DNA of 64,000 nt from Diospyros lotus (taxonomy: Eukaryota > Streptophyta > Magnoliopsida > Ericales > Ebenaceae). The notes beneath the pieces are model-generated. The model ran no database searches and was not told the origin of the DNA. It saw nothing but the letters and a program-made list of their open reading frames with translations. This document shows, piece by piece, positions 36,064 through 48,299 of this stretch; position 1 is the first letter of the stretch, and every line of letters starts with the position of its first letter. The translations under genes and the position numbers were made by a program. The stretch lies in assembly GCF_014633365.1 (NCBI RefSeq), contig NC_068349.1, positions 37,463,192 through 37,527,191 of the forward strand, read 5' to 3'.

Positions 36064-38671
36064 TGGTAACATCTGTTTAAATGAGCAAGATAAAATTGTA
36101 TCAAAAAAATAATTAAAATAATTTTCAGATCAATATATAGAATAATTAAGATAAGATTGAAAAATATTTTAAAATTTGATCAAATAGTTTGTTAAATTTT
36201 TTGCAATGCATTAGAGGACGTAAAGGTTATTTTTTCTTATTTGTAAAGTCTAAGATATACTTATTTATAGAGAATGAGAGATAAACATATTTAAAAAACA
36301 TTAGATAAGAAATCACGTAACTTTTTTTCTAAGGGTTTTTAGATAAATTCAACAAATATATTGAAAATGACAAAAGTCTGAATTATTTTTCATATCTTAT
36401 ATTTTCTTATATATATCTTAGTTAACACGATCTTTAGAAATATTATTTGGATACGAAGTTATTATATTAATATTTTATGTGATAGTTAGTATTATGGGTT
36501 CGCTATTAACATTAAATTTTATATAAAATATCAAAACTCTATGTTTAAATAATATGTTTTTATTTAACTAAATTCTGAACCGATTTTTTTTTCAAGTTTA
36601 TTTAGTAATACATCACCTATAATATAAACACATCACGAGTTGAAAGGTTGTCAATTTAATTCTTAGCCATCCTCATTTTTAACGGGTCGCACGTCATATT
36701 CATTATAAGTTTAAATAAGAAAACAACAATCTCAAATTTATAAAGTGAAACTAAAATTATTTTTTTTTCAAATTAAAATGGTTTTTTTTATATTTTAATT
36801 AATGCCTAGAGTGAAACAATAAGACATCATTGACATATCAAAACTAGCATAGATCTTTTCTCGTGTTAACTTTTTATATATAGATGGATCATATTTCTTT
36901 TATAAATAACTTTTTTTTTCTTTTCCACTCCATTATCTCAAATGACTAGCTCTATTGTCTTTTTTTTAATGACAATCATATTTTATTGGGCACTCCACTA
37001 TTTTTCTCTTTCATTTCTCTTACGTTCTATTGGGTTCAATGAAACTTTTAGTTCGTAAATTTTCATTTTGCAAATTGAACCCCAATGGCAAAACATTTAA
37101 TTTCTCGATAAGAGAAATAAACATCATAATTACAGCAATTCTAATGACATGATATGTGTTTTTTGCACTCTATTTAAATTCTTTCATTGAAATTGAAAAA
37201 TTGAAAATCTAGACTATAGGCTCGTTTAACTTCTAAAGAAAAAATATTTCTATGAACTCAATATTTCTCATATTGGGGATGACCAATAACGATCGACCAC
37301 CACTTATCATATTATTTTTAACTTTTATTTTTTATTTTTTATAATTACAAAAAAAATAGTACACAATTTATAGTCTCGTGAGATGCACTCGCAAGTACCC
37401 GAATATTATTTTCTCAAATCTCAAGAGTATTTGACGACAATTTGTCCATTTAGATATATCTCAACCAATCAATCCATACAAGTCAAAAGTAATTTTACTT
37501 AGAGAGCATGTGAAGCTGGCGTGGGGGCGCTACAGGGGACATTATCCCGGCCTAGATATTTTGGGTAAATATAAAGTCACCGGGGTGGAATCACCATCTT
37601 TTGTGCTGCCAAGACGTGTGGTCTAGATTTTGTTGACTTTTATTTAACGGACTGATATTTCGGTGGACAAGACATTTCGGTCCGTACGCGACGTTATTTA
37701 ATTTATATTAAGTAAAATTAATATAATAATTATATAAAATCTATTAATTTAATTATTTCAATACAATAACTTGATAGAGTAAATTATACATCATTACATT
37801 TGAATTGTCATATTAATATTATTTAGTATAAACTAAATATCGTTACTTAACAAATCAAAATTCTATTAATAGGATATAAAATATAATTTTTTAAAATAAC
37901 GTAAACAATTTACTACGCTTGTTTAAGAATTTAAAATATTACAAAATTATAAGTTCGGTTTTATTTTTGTACAAAAATAAATAATCAATTTTATCTATTC
38001 AAAAAATAGATTCTCGAAATTTAATTCATAACAAATCTATTTATTCAGTTAACGGGCATTTGTTAATCAAGATATGAGATATATCCAGACTTCTATCATT
38101 TTCAACATGTTTGTTATGTTTATCTGATTATTTTTTAAAAAATCATTAATGACCTCTTATTTTGATTTTTCAATATATGCATATCTCTCATTCCTTTTGA
38201 AATAAGCATATCTTGATCTCTGTATATAAAAAAAAAAATAACATGTGTGTCTTCTAATGCATTCTAAATAATTTAATAAATAATTTAATAAAAATCTTAA
38301 AATATTTTTTAATTTTATTTTAATAATTTCACGTATTAATTTAAAAATTATTTTAAATTTATCTTAATATTCTCCATCTTACTAAGTTCATCAAATAGAT
38401 TGATCGTACATTTAAAAAAAAGAAGTGAGATGAGTACGAAGTAAAGACTAAAGGCCGGCTATCACTTAACTTTCTTACGTTATACAAAAATAATATTATA
38501 AATAATTGTCGAAATAACGGTACTTTAAAATATGGTCCATAGTCTGGAAGACTCGGCATTTCACGTGCTTTGATCAGCCACAGCCCGCGTCTGACGCCTC
38601 CACGTCACCACCCACTGACCCGCTCCTTAATTTTTTTTTTTGTCTTTTATTATTATTTTATTAATTAATCT
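36064..38671. other. Long AT-rich intergenic stretch, nothing recognised
   Basis: Low-complexity A/T runs dominate. Short GC-richer patches at 37500-37690 and 38560-38625 do not translate into recognisable protein and show no RNA-gene features. Confidence 0.45.
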
Positions 38672-39330
38672 TTGACGCTACCACCCAAACCACAAGTCCA
38701 GCCATTACGGCCTCGACGATATGATCAAGTATGTACGGCTGATATATGCCCCAGAGGGTATACGGCGGTTGATAAGATAAGGACAATTGCTATTATTAAT
38801 TTGGTGAGACGTAAATTTAAATATTTTTTATATAGTGAGGTAAAAGTTTATGTCTTAATTTATCTTTTCTCTTTGATGAAAGATATTTTATTAAGGACAA
38901 ATTTATTCTATTATCTTCAGAAACTACTAATTAGGTTTCGTCACGTATCTATCTTAAGAAATACTACGTGTTCTCTATATCTTTATCTCAGATTTGATTT
39001 GAACGAGAGAAATTCGGTCAATCAAAATTTTCTCCAACGTTCTCTTTCAGAGATTATCTTATCTATTTGGAGGAAGCTTTACGCTATCTATAAATAGAGA
39101 TCAATTTCTACAGGTAAGGGTATTTGACTACTGAGTGACTTTTTATTTTGGGTATCTTCTTCTACTGACTTGAGCATCGAAATTCTCCCGAGATATTAAA
39201 GCTTCGCCCTTGCAGGTACTTGGTTCAAGGCAAATCTCGGTGATCGATCTAGTATCATCACTCTTCTTATATAATTAAGGAGAGGCCGTACAAGAACAAT
39301 TATCTCAAATATAACAGATATTTGAGTGTC
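38672..39330 (+). mobile_element. LTR-like sequence, unclassified
   Basis: A TATA-like GCTATCTATAAATAGAG lies near 39078. It is followed by CTACTGACTTGAGCATCG and CTTGCAGGTACTTGG, a combination common in R-U5 regions of plant LTR retrotransposons. A 141-codon frame upstream (38672-39097) has no recognisable domain. No primer-binding site or second LTR is seen. Confidence 0.35.
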
Positions 39331-39899
39331 ACACGAATTGATCTCACAACTAACCAACTACGTAAGCTTGGGGGGTTATTTACAAATTTCTTTGTTATTT
39401 GATTTAAAAATCATAAACTCGGGAAATTGGGTTTTGCTTTTTAAACAAAATACATGAGATATTTTGTGAGGTACGTTTTAAATGCTCCTAATAGTCCCTC
39501 AATTATTATGTGTTTTAAATAAGTCAATAAAAGATAACGGGTTTTAAAATTTTAAAAAAGAATTAATTCTTAATAATGGAACCATGACAATGCCACCAAC
39601 TATCCACTTGCTTTTCCAGTCCGTGTTTTTAATTAAAAATCCAGGGCATGATTCTAGATGCTCGCATGTGCTATTACCATTTTGCCCCGCCAAGATAAAG
39701 AAAATAACGACTTGGCCCCCTCTGATCTTTCACGGGTCAATGCCAAGTCAATGCACAAACAAGTTGGAATTGGAATTGTTAGGTGACTTTTCAATTAGTT
39801 TGGTTATTAAATTATTTAAATTAATTAAATTGAAATTGTGTTAAAAATTGAACTCAATTAATCAAATAGATTCTCAAGAATAAATTAAAAAATCGAACA
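39331..39899. other. AT-rich intergenic DNA, nothing recognised
   Basis: No gene, RNA or repeat boundary is visible. A GC-richer patch at 39580-39770 has an 86-codon frame without recognisable features. Confidence 0.35.
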
Positions 39900-40455
39900 G
39901 TGTTATGGATATTTTTCGGACCACCTTTCATATGGGCTGGATTCGATCTAGCAGGTCGGCCCAACCTCTTGAAACCCAACTGGCCTAAGGCTGAGTTTGT
40001 TAGAGGAAGATTATACATCGCCGAAACCCGAGCTTAGACTATGGAATCAAGCAAACTCCCAACAATACTGTTAGCTCACACAACAGAAAAGTCGCAGAAT
40101 AATTGAATGCGATGTTCACATGTCTTATCTAAAGCAAACAAAATCCCTGAAAATGCGAGATTCATTCTCGATTTTATGGAATTGATAAGGACATCTTGTC
40201 TGCATAATTTTATCCTTTTATTTTGGATTTTATGAAAATTATAAACACTCCACATTATAAATAGGGGTTAAAGACCATTGTATGAGAGATAATAATAATG
40301 ATATATTATTACTTTGCCGAATTAACCAGAGAACAGTCGTGGATTAGGCATCATTTTGGTCAAACCACATAAAAACTTATATGTGTGTGATTTATCATTT
40401 ATTCTATTTGTTTTTTCTATTTGCATTTGTACTCATTTTTTCATTGCAAACCTAC
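39900..40455 (+). mobile_element. LTR-like sequence, unclassified
   Basis: The block starts with TGTTATGGATATTTTTCGGA, has a TATA-like TTATAAATAGGGG near 40256, and ends around GCAAACCTACA at 40455, giving about 555 bp with TG...CA form. No primer-binding site follows and no partner was found, so a solo LTR is possible but unconfirmed. Confidence 0.35.
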
Positions 40456-40866
40456 AAAAAGAATATAAAAAACCAAAAAGATTGAAAAAATAAAAAAACT
40501 AAAAAAATCAAAAACAAAATTGAAAAGACCAAAAAATTGAAATAACAAAATATAAAAAATAATGTCATTTTTGACATTTCGATCAATTTGATTATTTTAA
40601 TTTTTTCAATACAGACACTGAACCGAAATAATAGAAATTGTGGAACTTAAAAATCAAATTGAATTTGAAAACCAAAATATAACAAAAATACTATTTTGAT
40701 ATTTTTAATGATATTCATATATTAATATATTATATTTTTTAAATAAATAAATAATATATTGACGTGAAAGTGGTATCATATAAAATCAAGCTAGAACATA
40801 TCCTGAACTAAATTAAGTAAATTAGACCTACACGACACAAAAACTGAATAAGGAAACATATATGTA

Positions 40867-41125
40867 GCCCTCCAAGGCACAGTCAAGTTGGCAAAGGCTA
40901 AGGTGGGGATAAATCCTGTCAGGCCGAGAGCTACCAGCGTGAGTTCGAACCTTGGGGGTAGCAAAGCTGTCTTCTGGGATTGAGCCTTGGTAAGTGTCAG
41001 TGCGTGTAACACTTCAGACCCTGGCCAGTTCGGATATATCTCGTGATTTACCTCTGCAGTGTTGTCTTAGGGGTGGGGTGACTACGGACGCTCGTGATGA
41101 TGCGAAAACCAAAAAAAAAAGAAGA
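40867..41125 (+). mobile_element. tRNA-derived SINE with 13-bp target duplication
   Basis: A 259-bp unit starts GCCCTCCAAGGCACAGTCAA and ends in an A-rich tail (about 41105-41125). It has a pol III A-box-like CAGTCAAGTTGGC region and a clear B box, GAGTTCGAACC, about 65 bp downstream. AAACATATATGTA flanks it on both sides (40854-40866 and 41126-41138), a perfect target duplication of the length made by LINE-type endonucleases. Together these identify a plant SINE. Frames across it are not genes. Confidence 0.9.
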
Positions 41126-41138
41126 AAACATATATGTA

Positions 41139-41681
41139 CGAATGTTTTTAAAAGTGTTATAAATAAGTGTTCAAATGGCATTTTTGAAATTAAATATTCA
41201 CCTAAAAGTAATCGACAGCTTGAGATGAAGCCAAAAGGAAAAAAAAAACAAACGTAGGAGCCAAATCCAAAAGATGAGCTAAGAGCAAGGTTCTTGTAAT
41301 TATAATATTTAAGTTACAAAGTGACAACAAAGTATATATAATACAGTATTTTGATGTGATTTTTTAAAATTCAATTATGGTGAGGTTTGATGCTTGGGAT
41401 TGCCATTGATTTTGGGTATAGGCGACAAAAGTCACCAATTATTTATTTATTAAGTTATATAGCCGCCCAAATATATATACTAAAATGTTAAATGGTAAAG
41501 AATATTCGTTTCTTAATTCTTTCACAATAATTTATAATTATTTTATTAATAAAAATAAACTCTTACAAAGAAAGAGAGAGTTTAGATCGATATGTATAAA
41601 TAATTTATAAATAATGCTCGTTAGGTATATGATTAAGACACGGATGTTTTTCAGATTCTTGCAAGTTCGTTAATCTAATGA
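41139..41681. other. AT-rich intergenic DNA, nothing recognised
   Basis: No features are visible between the SINE and the hAT element. Confidence 0.4.
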
Positions 41682-41839
41682 TTGTGAATTAGAGATGGCA
41701 AAATGGGCCCAGCCCGACGGGCTGGCCCGTTGGGGCCCGGCCCGGGACCGGGCTAGGGCCCGTAGTTTGTTGGCCCATTTAAGGCCGGGCCGATTTGGCC
41801 CGGCCCGTTAATCGCCCACAAAACCCCCCACCCTCAGCC

Positions 41840-42170
41840 TCGCCTCTCGCCCTTACCCTCACCCTCACCCTCGTCTCGCCCTCTGTCGCCCTCGCCCTCA
41901 CCATCTGCCTCGCCCTCGCCCTCGCCCTCGCCCTCGCCCTCGCCCTCGCCCTCGCCCTCGCCTCGCCCTCTGTCATCCTCGCCCACGCCCCTCGCCCTCG
42001 CCCTTGCCCTCGCCCTCGCCCCTCGTTCTCTCCCTCGCTCGCCCTCTATCTCGCCCTCGCCCTCGCCCTGGCCCTGGCCCGCGCCCCTCGCTCTCGCTCT
42101 CGCCCTCGCTCGCCCTCTGTCTCGCGCTCGCCCACGCCCCTCGCCCTCGCCCTCGCCCCTTAGTCGCCCT
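41840..42170 (+). repeat. (CCCTCG)n-rich low-complexity tract in the hAT 5' region
   Basis: About 330 bp made of imperfect CCCTCG/CGCCCT hexamers, with interspersed CTGT and CCCACGCCC. It lies between the left terminus and the transposase start. All six frames give low-complexity open frames that are not genes. Such tracts expand by slippage. Confidence 0.9.
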
Positions 42171-42364
42171 CGCTCCCCCTCTATCGCATGCGCCCCTCGC
42201 CCTCTCTCGCTCATGCCACCTGCCTCTATTGCCTAGCTAAAGCAAGGTAAGTTAAGTTTTTTTGTTAATTATTTGCCTAGCTAAAGCCTAAAGTTTTGTG
42301 TTAATTATTTAAAATGAATTATTTTAATTATTTACAGTGAGGATTCTTCTGTTAGAAATTTAGA

Positions 42365-44558
42365 ATGGATGGTGATGATCAAATTTCGAGAGGAATCCCT
42401 AGTAATGTTAATGAGGAATCCATCTCACAATCACAATCAAAAAAGCCTAAGATTTTAACCTCTGATGTGTGGAACCATTTTGTGAAAATTGGTATTGGTA
42501 GTGATGGCAAACCAAGGTGTAAATGCAAGGGGTGTGGTAAAGAATATTCACGTCCATCTAAATCAAGAACCTCTCATTTAAGTCGTCATATTCCTAAATG
42601 TATGATGATTTCTAAGTATAATGATGCGGGAGATATGCTTATTGATTATGAAGGGAAGTTGAAGAGAAAAAAATTTGACCCTAAAGTAAATCCTGAACTT
42701 ATTGCTCAGATGATTATTTTACATGGTGCTCCCTTTAATATGGTTGAGTGGAAGGGGTTTAGAAATTACCAAAAGTTTCTAAATGAATATTGTAAGTTCA
42801 TTTGTAGAAATACTGCCAAAGCGGATGTCTTGAGAACATATGAAATAGAGAAAAAGAAGTTAAAACAACAATTGGCCCAAATTCCTGGTAGAGTTTGTTT
42901 GATTTCTGATGTTTGGACTGCATGCACTAATCATGGATTTATTTCTCTTACTATTCATTATGTTGATGGCAATTGGAAGTTAAATAGTAAGATATTGTCA
43001 TTTGCTCATATGAAGCCACCACATAGTGGACATGAATTATCATTGCAGGTGTTGGAATTTTTAAAGGATTGGGGATTGGAGAAAAAAAAATTTTCCCTCA
43101 CTTTGGACAATGCCATTTCAAATGACAACATGCAAAATATATTGAAAGAACATTTAAATTTGTCGAATACTTTATTGCTTAATGGAGAGTTCTTTCACAT
43201 TAGATGTTGTGCTCATATACTGAACCTTATTGTTCAAGATGGTTTGAAGGTAGCTAGTGAGGCATTGCATAAAATAAGACAAAGTGTTCATTATGTGAGG
43301 GGTTCAGAAGCTAGGATGAGACAATTTTATTAATGTATTGAGCAAGTTGGTGGAATTGATACAGGAATTGGGTTGAGACCGGATGTTGTCACTAGATGAA
43401 ACTCCACCTACATAATGCTTGAGAGTGCACTCAAGTATCGTCGTGCATTTCATAGTTTAAGCTTATGTGATAAAAATTATAGATGGTGTCTATCAAGTGA
43501 TGAGTGGACAAGAGGGGAGATAATTTGTGAATTCTTGAAGCCATTTTATACTATCACTAATTTGATTTCTGGATCCTCTTACCCTACATCTAATTTGTAT
43601 TTTGGGGAAATTTGGAGGATTGAGTGTCTCTTGACATCCAACTTGGAAAATGATGATGAGTTGATTGCAAGTATGAGTGCAAGGATGAAAGAAAAATTTG
43701 ATAAGTATTGGAGTAATTATAGAGTGGTTCTTGCATTTGGGGCGATTCTTGATCCAACCAAGAAATTTAACTTTTTGAGGTACACTTATTCAAAGCTCAA
43801 TCCTTATAACTATGAAGAGAAGTTGGAAAGGGTGAAGACGGCTTTGTATAGGCTTTATGGTGAATATGTTAACAATGGTTTATCAAGTTCAAGTTCAATG
43901 CCTTCCTCAAATGTTAGTGGATCACAAATTTCCATTGGAGGTGAACAAGCAAAGAAGTCAAAAAATATATATGATGTAAGTCTATATTTTTTTAAAACAC
44001 TTGTTCATATATAATTGATATAAATATTTGGTTGACTATTTTTTTGATTATTTGATAGGATTTTGAAGCATTTGATTGCCAAGTTTCTAACGATGCCGGA
44101 AAATCCCAACTTGATCTTTATTTGGAAGAGCTAAGGATTCCAATATCGGGAGCATTTGATGTCTTGGCATATTGGAGAGAGCGAGCTAATAGAGGGAAAA
44201 TTATTGCAAAGATGGCTTGTGATATATTGAGTATTTCGATAACAACCGTAGCATCGGAGTCCGCTTTTAGCATTGGATCTCGTATGTTGAACAAGTATAG
44301 AAGTCGTTTGCATGATGAAACAGTTCAAGCTCTCTTGTGCACACGGAGTTGGTTACATGGTTTTGGAGGTAATTTTTTTTAAACTTTCTAATATCTAGGA
44401 TTTAACATAATATTAAACATTTCTCTTATATGATAAATAATTAATATATGTAATTTTTTATTATAGATGATGATGATGAGGAGGAGTCAAGCATTGATGA
44501 TATAAGACTTTCTAAACAAGACTCAAATGTTGTTGTTGATGAAGAGGATGAAGATTAG
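42365..44558 (+). pseudogene. hAT transposase with two in-frame stops
   Basis: The gene has exons 42365-43975, 44059-44368 and 44467-44558 with GT-AG introns and one continuous frame of about 670 codons. The N-terminal BED zinc finger is visible: DVWNHFVKIG, then CKCKGCGKEYSRP and HLSRHIPKC. The RNase H-like core follows (LISDVWTACTNHGFISLTIH, LTLDNAISND, then RCCAHILNLIVQDGL). The C-terminal hAT dimerisation region includes LDLYLEE, FDVLAYWRE and VASESAFSIGSRML. Two nonsense codons interrupt it: TAA at 43331-43333 and TGA at 43397-43399, the latter at a TRWNSTY-type Trp. No frameshift was found. The gene is probably inactive, but only just so. Some domesticated host genes (RICESLEEPER type) look similar, but the intact transposon ends argue against that. 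Confidence 0.93.
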
Positions 44559-44854
44559 AGGCATAATTTTTAATTATTTTTTTTCTTTTTATTTGTAATT
44601 TGGTCTCCAGAAATGACTTTTTGAGCAGGTTGTTTTTTTTCAAAGTGGGCTAAATGGCCAAATATGGTATCAAACAAAAAAAAAATAAAAATTGGGCGGG
44701 CCCATTTGGCCCGCTTGGCCCATAGCCCATGGCGGGCCGGGCTAGGGCCAGCAATCTGCTAGCGCGTTTTTAAGCGGGCCGATTTGGCTTGGCCCGCGGG
44801 CCACTTGGTGGCGGGCCGGGCCGGGTCGGCCCGTTTGCCATCTCTATTGTGAAT

Positions 44855-46860
44855 GTAGGTACGCTTCTATCTAGGTGTCTTATTTTGAAGAGTTTTATAT
44901 TTATTATTAAAAAAAATAATTGACATCAAATGAACAAGTAAGATGTCGCGCGAGGGACACATGTTAGACCATGATAATAAGAAAGATGTGAGTCTTATCG
45001 AGACTTCAGTCCATTTGCCAAGCAACACTAGTTAGCATTATACTCAAAGGGAAACTTTGCAGCATCTTTCATTTGTTAGTTTGTTTGTAGGAATTACAAT
45101 GAGTTGAATTTATATCAAATCTCTCTCTCTTTTATATCTTCATTCTTATCCCAAATATAGAGATGTCAATTAAGTCGTGTTCAATTTAGGTGAGGCTTGA
45201 CCAACCCTCTTCATCTTGTACCATAAATGTCACACACATATGCAACTAATTAAAAAGAATAAAAATAACTAAAATGGGACATAATCAAAAGAAAAAAATA
45301 AAGATTAATCGTAGTAGTTATATACAATGAATTAAAAGTTAAAAAACAAAGATTATACGAAGAACACATTATTAAAAAAAAAGGCTTGACCAACTTAACA
45401 AGTCTAGCTCATTTGATTAGGGTTAACTTAGCACCGCTTAAACAAGGTTGGCTAGTCGTTTGTCTTACTTTTTTTTTTTCTGTAATTTAAATTTTAGCAT
45501 GTTCTTATTATTTTGCTATGAGAAAGGAACAAAATTTTGAATTTTTTGTTGTAGAAACATTTTTTTTAAATAAATAAAAATAAGGTTTTACAGGCCGCCC
45601 CCACGCCGAAGAAAATGGCCCAGCCGCCATATTAAGTGGGCGGCTACCACATGTAGGCCCATGAAATTGCCGCCTCTTTCCGGCCCATAAATCTGGCCCC
45701 AATATCCATTTAGCTCAAAGCATAAGGACCAAAAACATCTATATAATAATAATAATATATTAAAAGCTCTACTTAATACCTCTATTAATTGACACATGGC
45801 CTTTTCAATAAGTGACACGTGTCTTGCTAACATTATTATAACGGGTATTTTTTTTTTTTTTGTAAGAACTTATTTTATAAAAAAAAAAAAAACCCACAAA
45901 GGTCTATTCTATATGAGAAGTTGAGTATTTTTTAATCGCAAAGGTCAAATATTTAAGTAGGTTTTTATTAAATTAAAAATAATTTAAATAATTTTTTATA
46001 AAATTAATAATATATTTAAAAAAATCTCATGCATACTTAACAAGATTTAAATATTATAACAAATGTGATATATATTGAGGTAATTATCCCATTGAAAATT
46101 GAAATAAACCCTCCCTTGCATAAAAAAATGGAAATATAGCTCTCAATTGACCACCTGACCTAATAATCTAACCTAAACTCAGCACGAAATTAGTCAATTT
46201 TTAACAAGTATGGATCATTATTGAACTTATTAGATTCAACTTAATAGCAAATCAAACCCCCCAAAAAACTTAAAATCAACCCCATAAGAAGGCAAGATTT
46301 TGATTATTTTTCAAATCATGGATGATAAATATATTTATGTCTTGACTATTTTAAATTATTCAAAAGAGTCAGAATGAAACATATCACTTAATTAGTAATT
46401 TTTGGGTTATTTTATTTATAATTAATATTTAAATTTAAATAAATACTTAAAAAGATTAATAAAACAACTTAATCTGTACATGTTAATCCATAAGAGATAT
46501 TTAACAGATTAATGTATTTATTTATTTAATGAACATGTCCAAATTAAAATTGAGAATTCTTGAACCAATAATCTAACAAATCAAATTAGGATCGAGCCTC
46601 TCGACATATCTCCGTTACCGTCGTTGACACTGACAATGACCCTTCCCACTCTAAGGTCACTGTCGAGATTGCACGTTAAGTCCATTTTAGTATAATTATT
46701 ATATTTTATTTATACTTAGTTTTATTTTAATTATTAATTATAATATATACAGTTAAATTCTATATTTTAGATGGTGTGATTCTAAACATAATAATAGTTC
46801 ATTCACCAATAGAGGAAATGAATTCCAAATTTTGAGGTTTATTGGAGCCATGGAGAGTCT
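44855..46860. other. AT-rich intergenic DNA, nothing recognised
   Basis: A GC-richer patch at 45595-45715 (GGGCGGCTACCACATGTAGG) yields chance frames on the minus strand only. No bounded repeat or exon is visible. Confidence 0.4.
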
Positions 46861-47477
46861 TCATTTAAATAATCACAAAAACAGAAGCTAAATGTTCATA
46901 TTGATTTCAATTCCGTCCTCAATTCTTCCCCAAAAAACCCAAAATCAAACAATCCTAACCCTAACAGTTTGAAACCCATCATCAAAGAAGAGGGGGCAGA
47001 TCGCATCCCAGAAGCACAGAATGTAAGAATCAGCAATGTAATTCCAAAAATACAGTTAAACATCACAACAATGGAAGAGATTTGAAGCTAAAGAGTGTAA
47101 GAAGCTGGATTGTTGAATGATTATATGAACACAACAGCTCTAGAAAGGTTGTGTTCTTGTTCTTGTTCTTGTTCTTGTTCTTGAATCTTGCCAAGTAAAC
47201 CAGAAACATCAATTCGTGGAGAGAAGCAAGAAATCGAAAAGTTCGATTTGCCCAATTCCATACAGAGAAATAAATTCATAAATTCAAGATTGGTCATGGC
47301 TCGTGAGCTTCTGCTTTACAAGTAAATCTATAGTCATAATTCAAGGTGAGAAGACGATCCTAAGCAAGAAGGAAAAAGACAAACCCTTCTTCGTTCGACT
47401 TGCACCGTTCTAACGTCCAAAAAATTCCAAATGACCAGAGCAAGGATCTGCGAAATCAAACACAATCACTACTACCA
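46861..47477 (-). other. Probable 3' UTR/flank of the RING-H2 gene with (TTCTTG)n microsatellite
   Basis: The region lies 3' of the RING gene on its strand and has a balanced composition unlike the AT-rich flanks, consistent with a transcribed tail. A GTTCTT hexamer repeated about five times occurs at 47151-47183. The end of the transcript cannot be fixed. Confidence 0.35.
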
Positions 47478-48077
47478 TCACCTCCTCCGGCCGTCGGAGT
47501 ACTGCGACAGCGGCACCACCTCGGAGAGCGGCGTGGACAGCGGCGTCGGAAGCGGCGAGTTCCGGCAGACCGGGCACGAAGCGTTGAGCTTCAGCCAAGC
47601 GTCGACGCAAGTGAGGTGGAAGTAATGCCGGCAGTCCGGCAACATCCTGAGCATCTCGGCGTCCCTGTACTCGCAGAGACAGATCGAGCACATCGAGTCG
47701 TTCACGCCGACGCCGCCGCGGAAGTCCCTCGAGAACGGGAACTTAGGGTACGAGTTGATGACGGCGTTATCCAGCCCCACGACGGCGTGTTCGTTGCCGC
47801 CACCGTCGTCGTCGTCGTCGTCCTCAGCGACGAAGATTATGCGGGGGAGGACGATGCCATTCTCGGAGACAGAAAAGCTAGGGTTAGGGTTTTGCGTTTC
47901 GAGTTCGCGGCGGCGGCGGCGGCAGCAGAAGTAGGAGGAGAGGATGACGGTGGAGAGGAGGACAAGGAAGGCAAAGGCCACGGCGATAGCGTAGCCGGGG
48001 CCGAGAGATCTCAGGTAGTGGGAGGCGGAGAGAGGGGGTGGTCCGCCGCCGGGGACGGAGGAGGAAGAGGAGGACAT
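47478..48077 (-). CDS. RING-H2 E3 ubiquitin ligase, ATL family
   Basis: A membrane-anchored E3 ubiquitin ligase; ATL proteins recruit E2 enzymes through the RING and often act in defence or stress signalling. The intronless frame gives 199 residues. After a Ser/Gly/Pro-rich N-terminus there is one membrane helix (about 28-50), a Cys/Arg stop-transfer patch (CCRRRRRE) and an acidic run (85-91). Next comes the ATL hallmark GLD segment (GLDNAVINSYPKF). The RING-H2 finger has ligands C130, C133, C149, H151, H154, C157, C168 and C171 with the signature LPDCRHYFHLTCVDAWL and CPVCR. Spacing is canonical for ATLs. The size and GLD-plus-RING layout resemble ATL67-type members, but the exact subgroup is uncertain. 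The substrate is unknown. Confidence 0.93.
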   Translation of the reverse strand: MSSSSSSVPGGGPPPLSASHYLRSLGPGYAIAVAFAFLVLLSTVILSSYFCCRRRRRELETQNPNPSFSVSENGIVLPRIIFVAEDDDDDDGGGNEHAVVGLDNAVINSYPKFPFSRDFRGGVGVNDSMCSICLCEYRDAEMLRMLPDCRHYFHLTCVDAWLKLNASCPVCRNSPLPTPLSTPLSEVVPLSQYSDGRRR

Positions 48078-48299
48078 TGGGAGAGGGGTGCATTTGGGGA
48101 TTCCATTTGTTTCGGGGAAGAGAGAGAGGGGGAGAGGGAGAGAGAGCGAAGGTGGGTGGGTTTTTCCAGCTACTGCATTTAATACTTAGGAGTTGGAAAA
48201 TCACAGTGGCCTCATTAATTGTCGCGATGCTGATTCGCCATGCCCCGAGGTTACTTTCGTCATTTCACAATTTCTCTCCAATAAATATATATATATTTT

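Larger units (their letters stand above)
41690..44846 (+). mobile_element. hAT (Ac-like) DNA transposon, 3.16 kb, complete ends
   Basis: The inverted termini are TAGAGATGGCAAAATGGGCC on the left and, reverse-complemented, TAGAGATGGCAAACGGGCCG on the right, the Ac/hAT terminal form. The 8-bp TTGTGAAT lies directly outside both ends (41682-41689 and 44847-44854), as hAT insertion produces. Both sub-terminal zones are GC-rich with many GGCCCG/CGGGCC words, which probably serve as transposase-binding repeats. One transposase gene fills the interior on the plus strand. Confidence 0.95.

Noticed and set aside
40867..41125. tRNA gene at the GTTCGAACC B box
   Set aside because: No cloverleaf can be drawn with proper acceptor and anticodon stems; the A-tail and target duplication show a SINE.
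41779..42240. Frames of 65-126 codons in the CCCTCG tract
   Set aside because: They are repetitive Leu-Ala or Arg-Ala-Gly translations of a hexamer repeat, open in all frames.
47400..48182. 260-codon plus-strand frame
   Set aside because: It is the antisense shadow of the RING-H2 gene, which has all eight zinc ligands on the minus strand.
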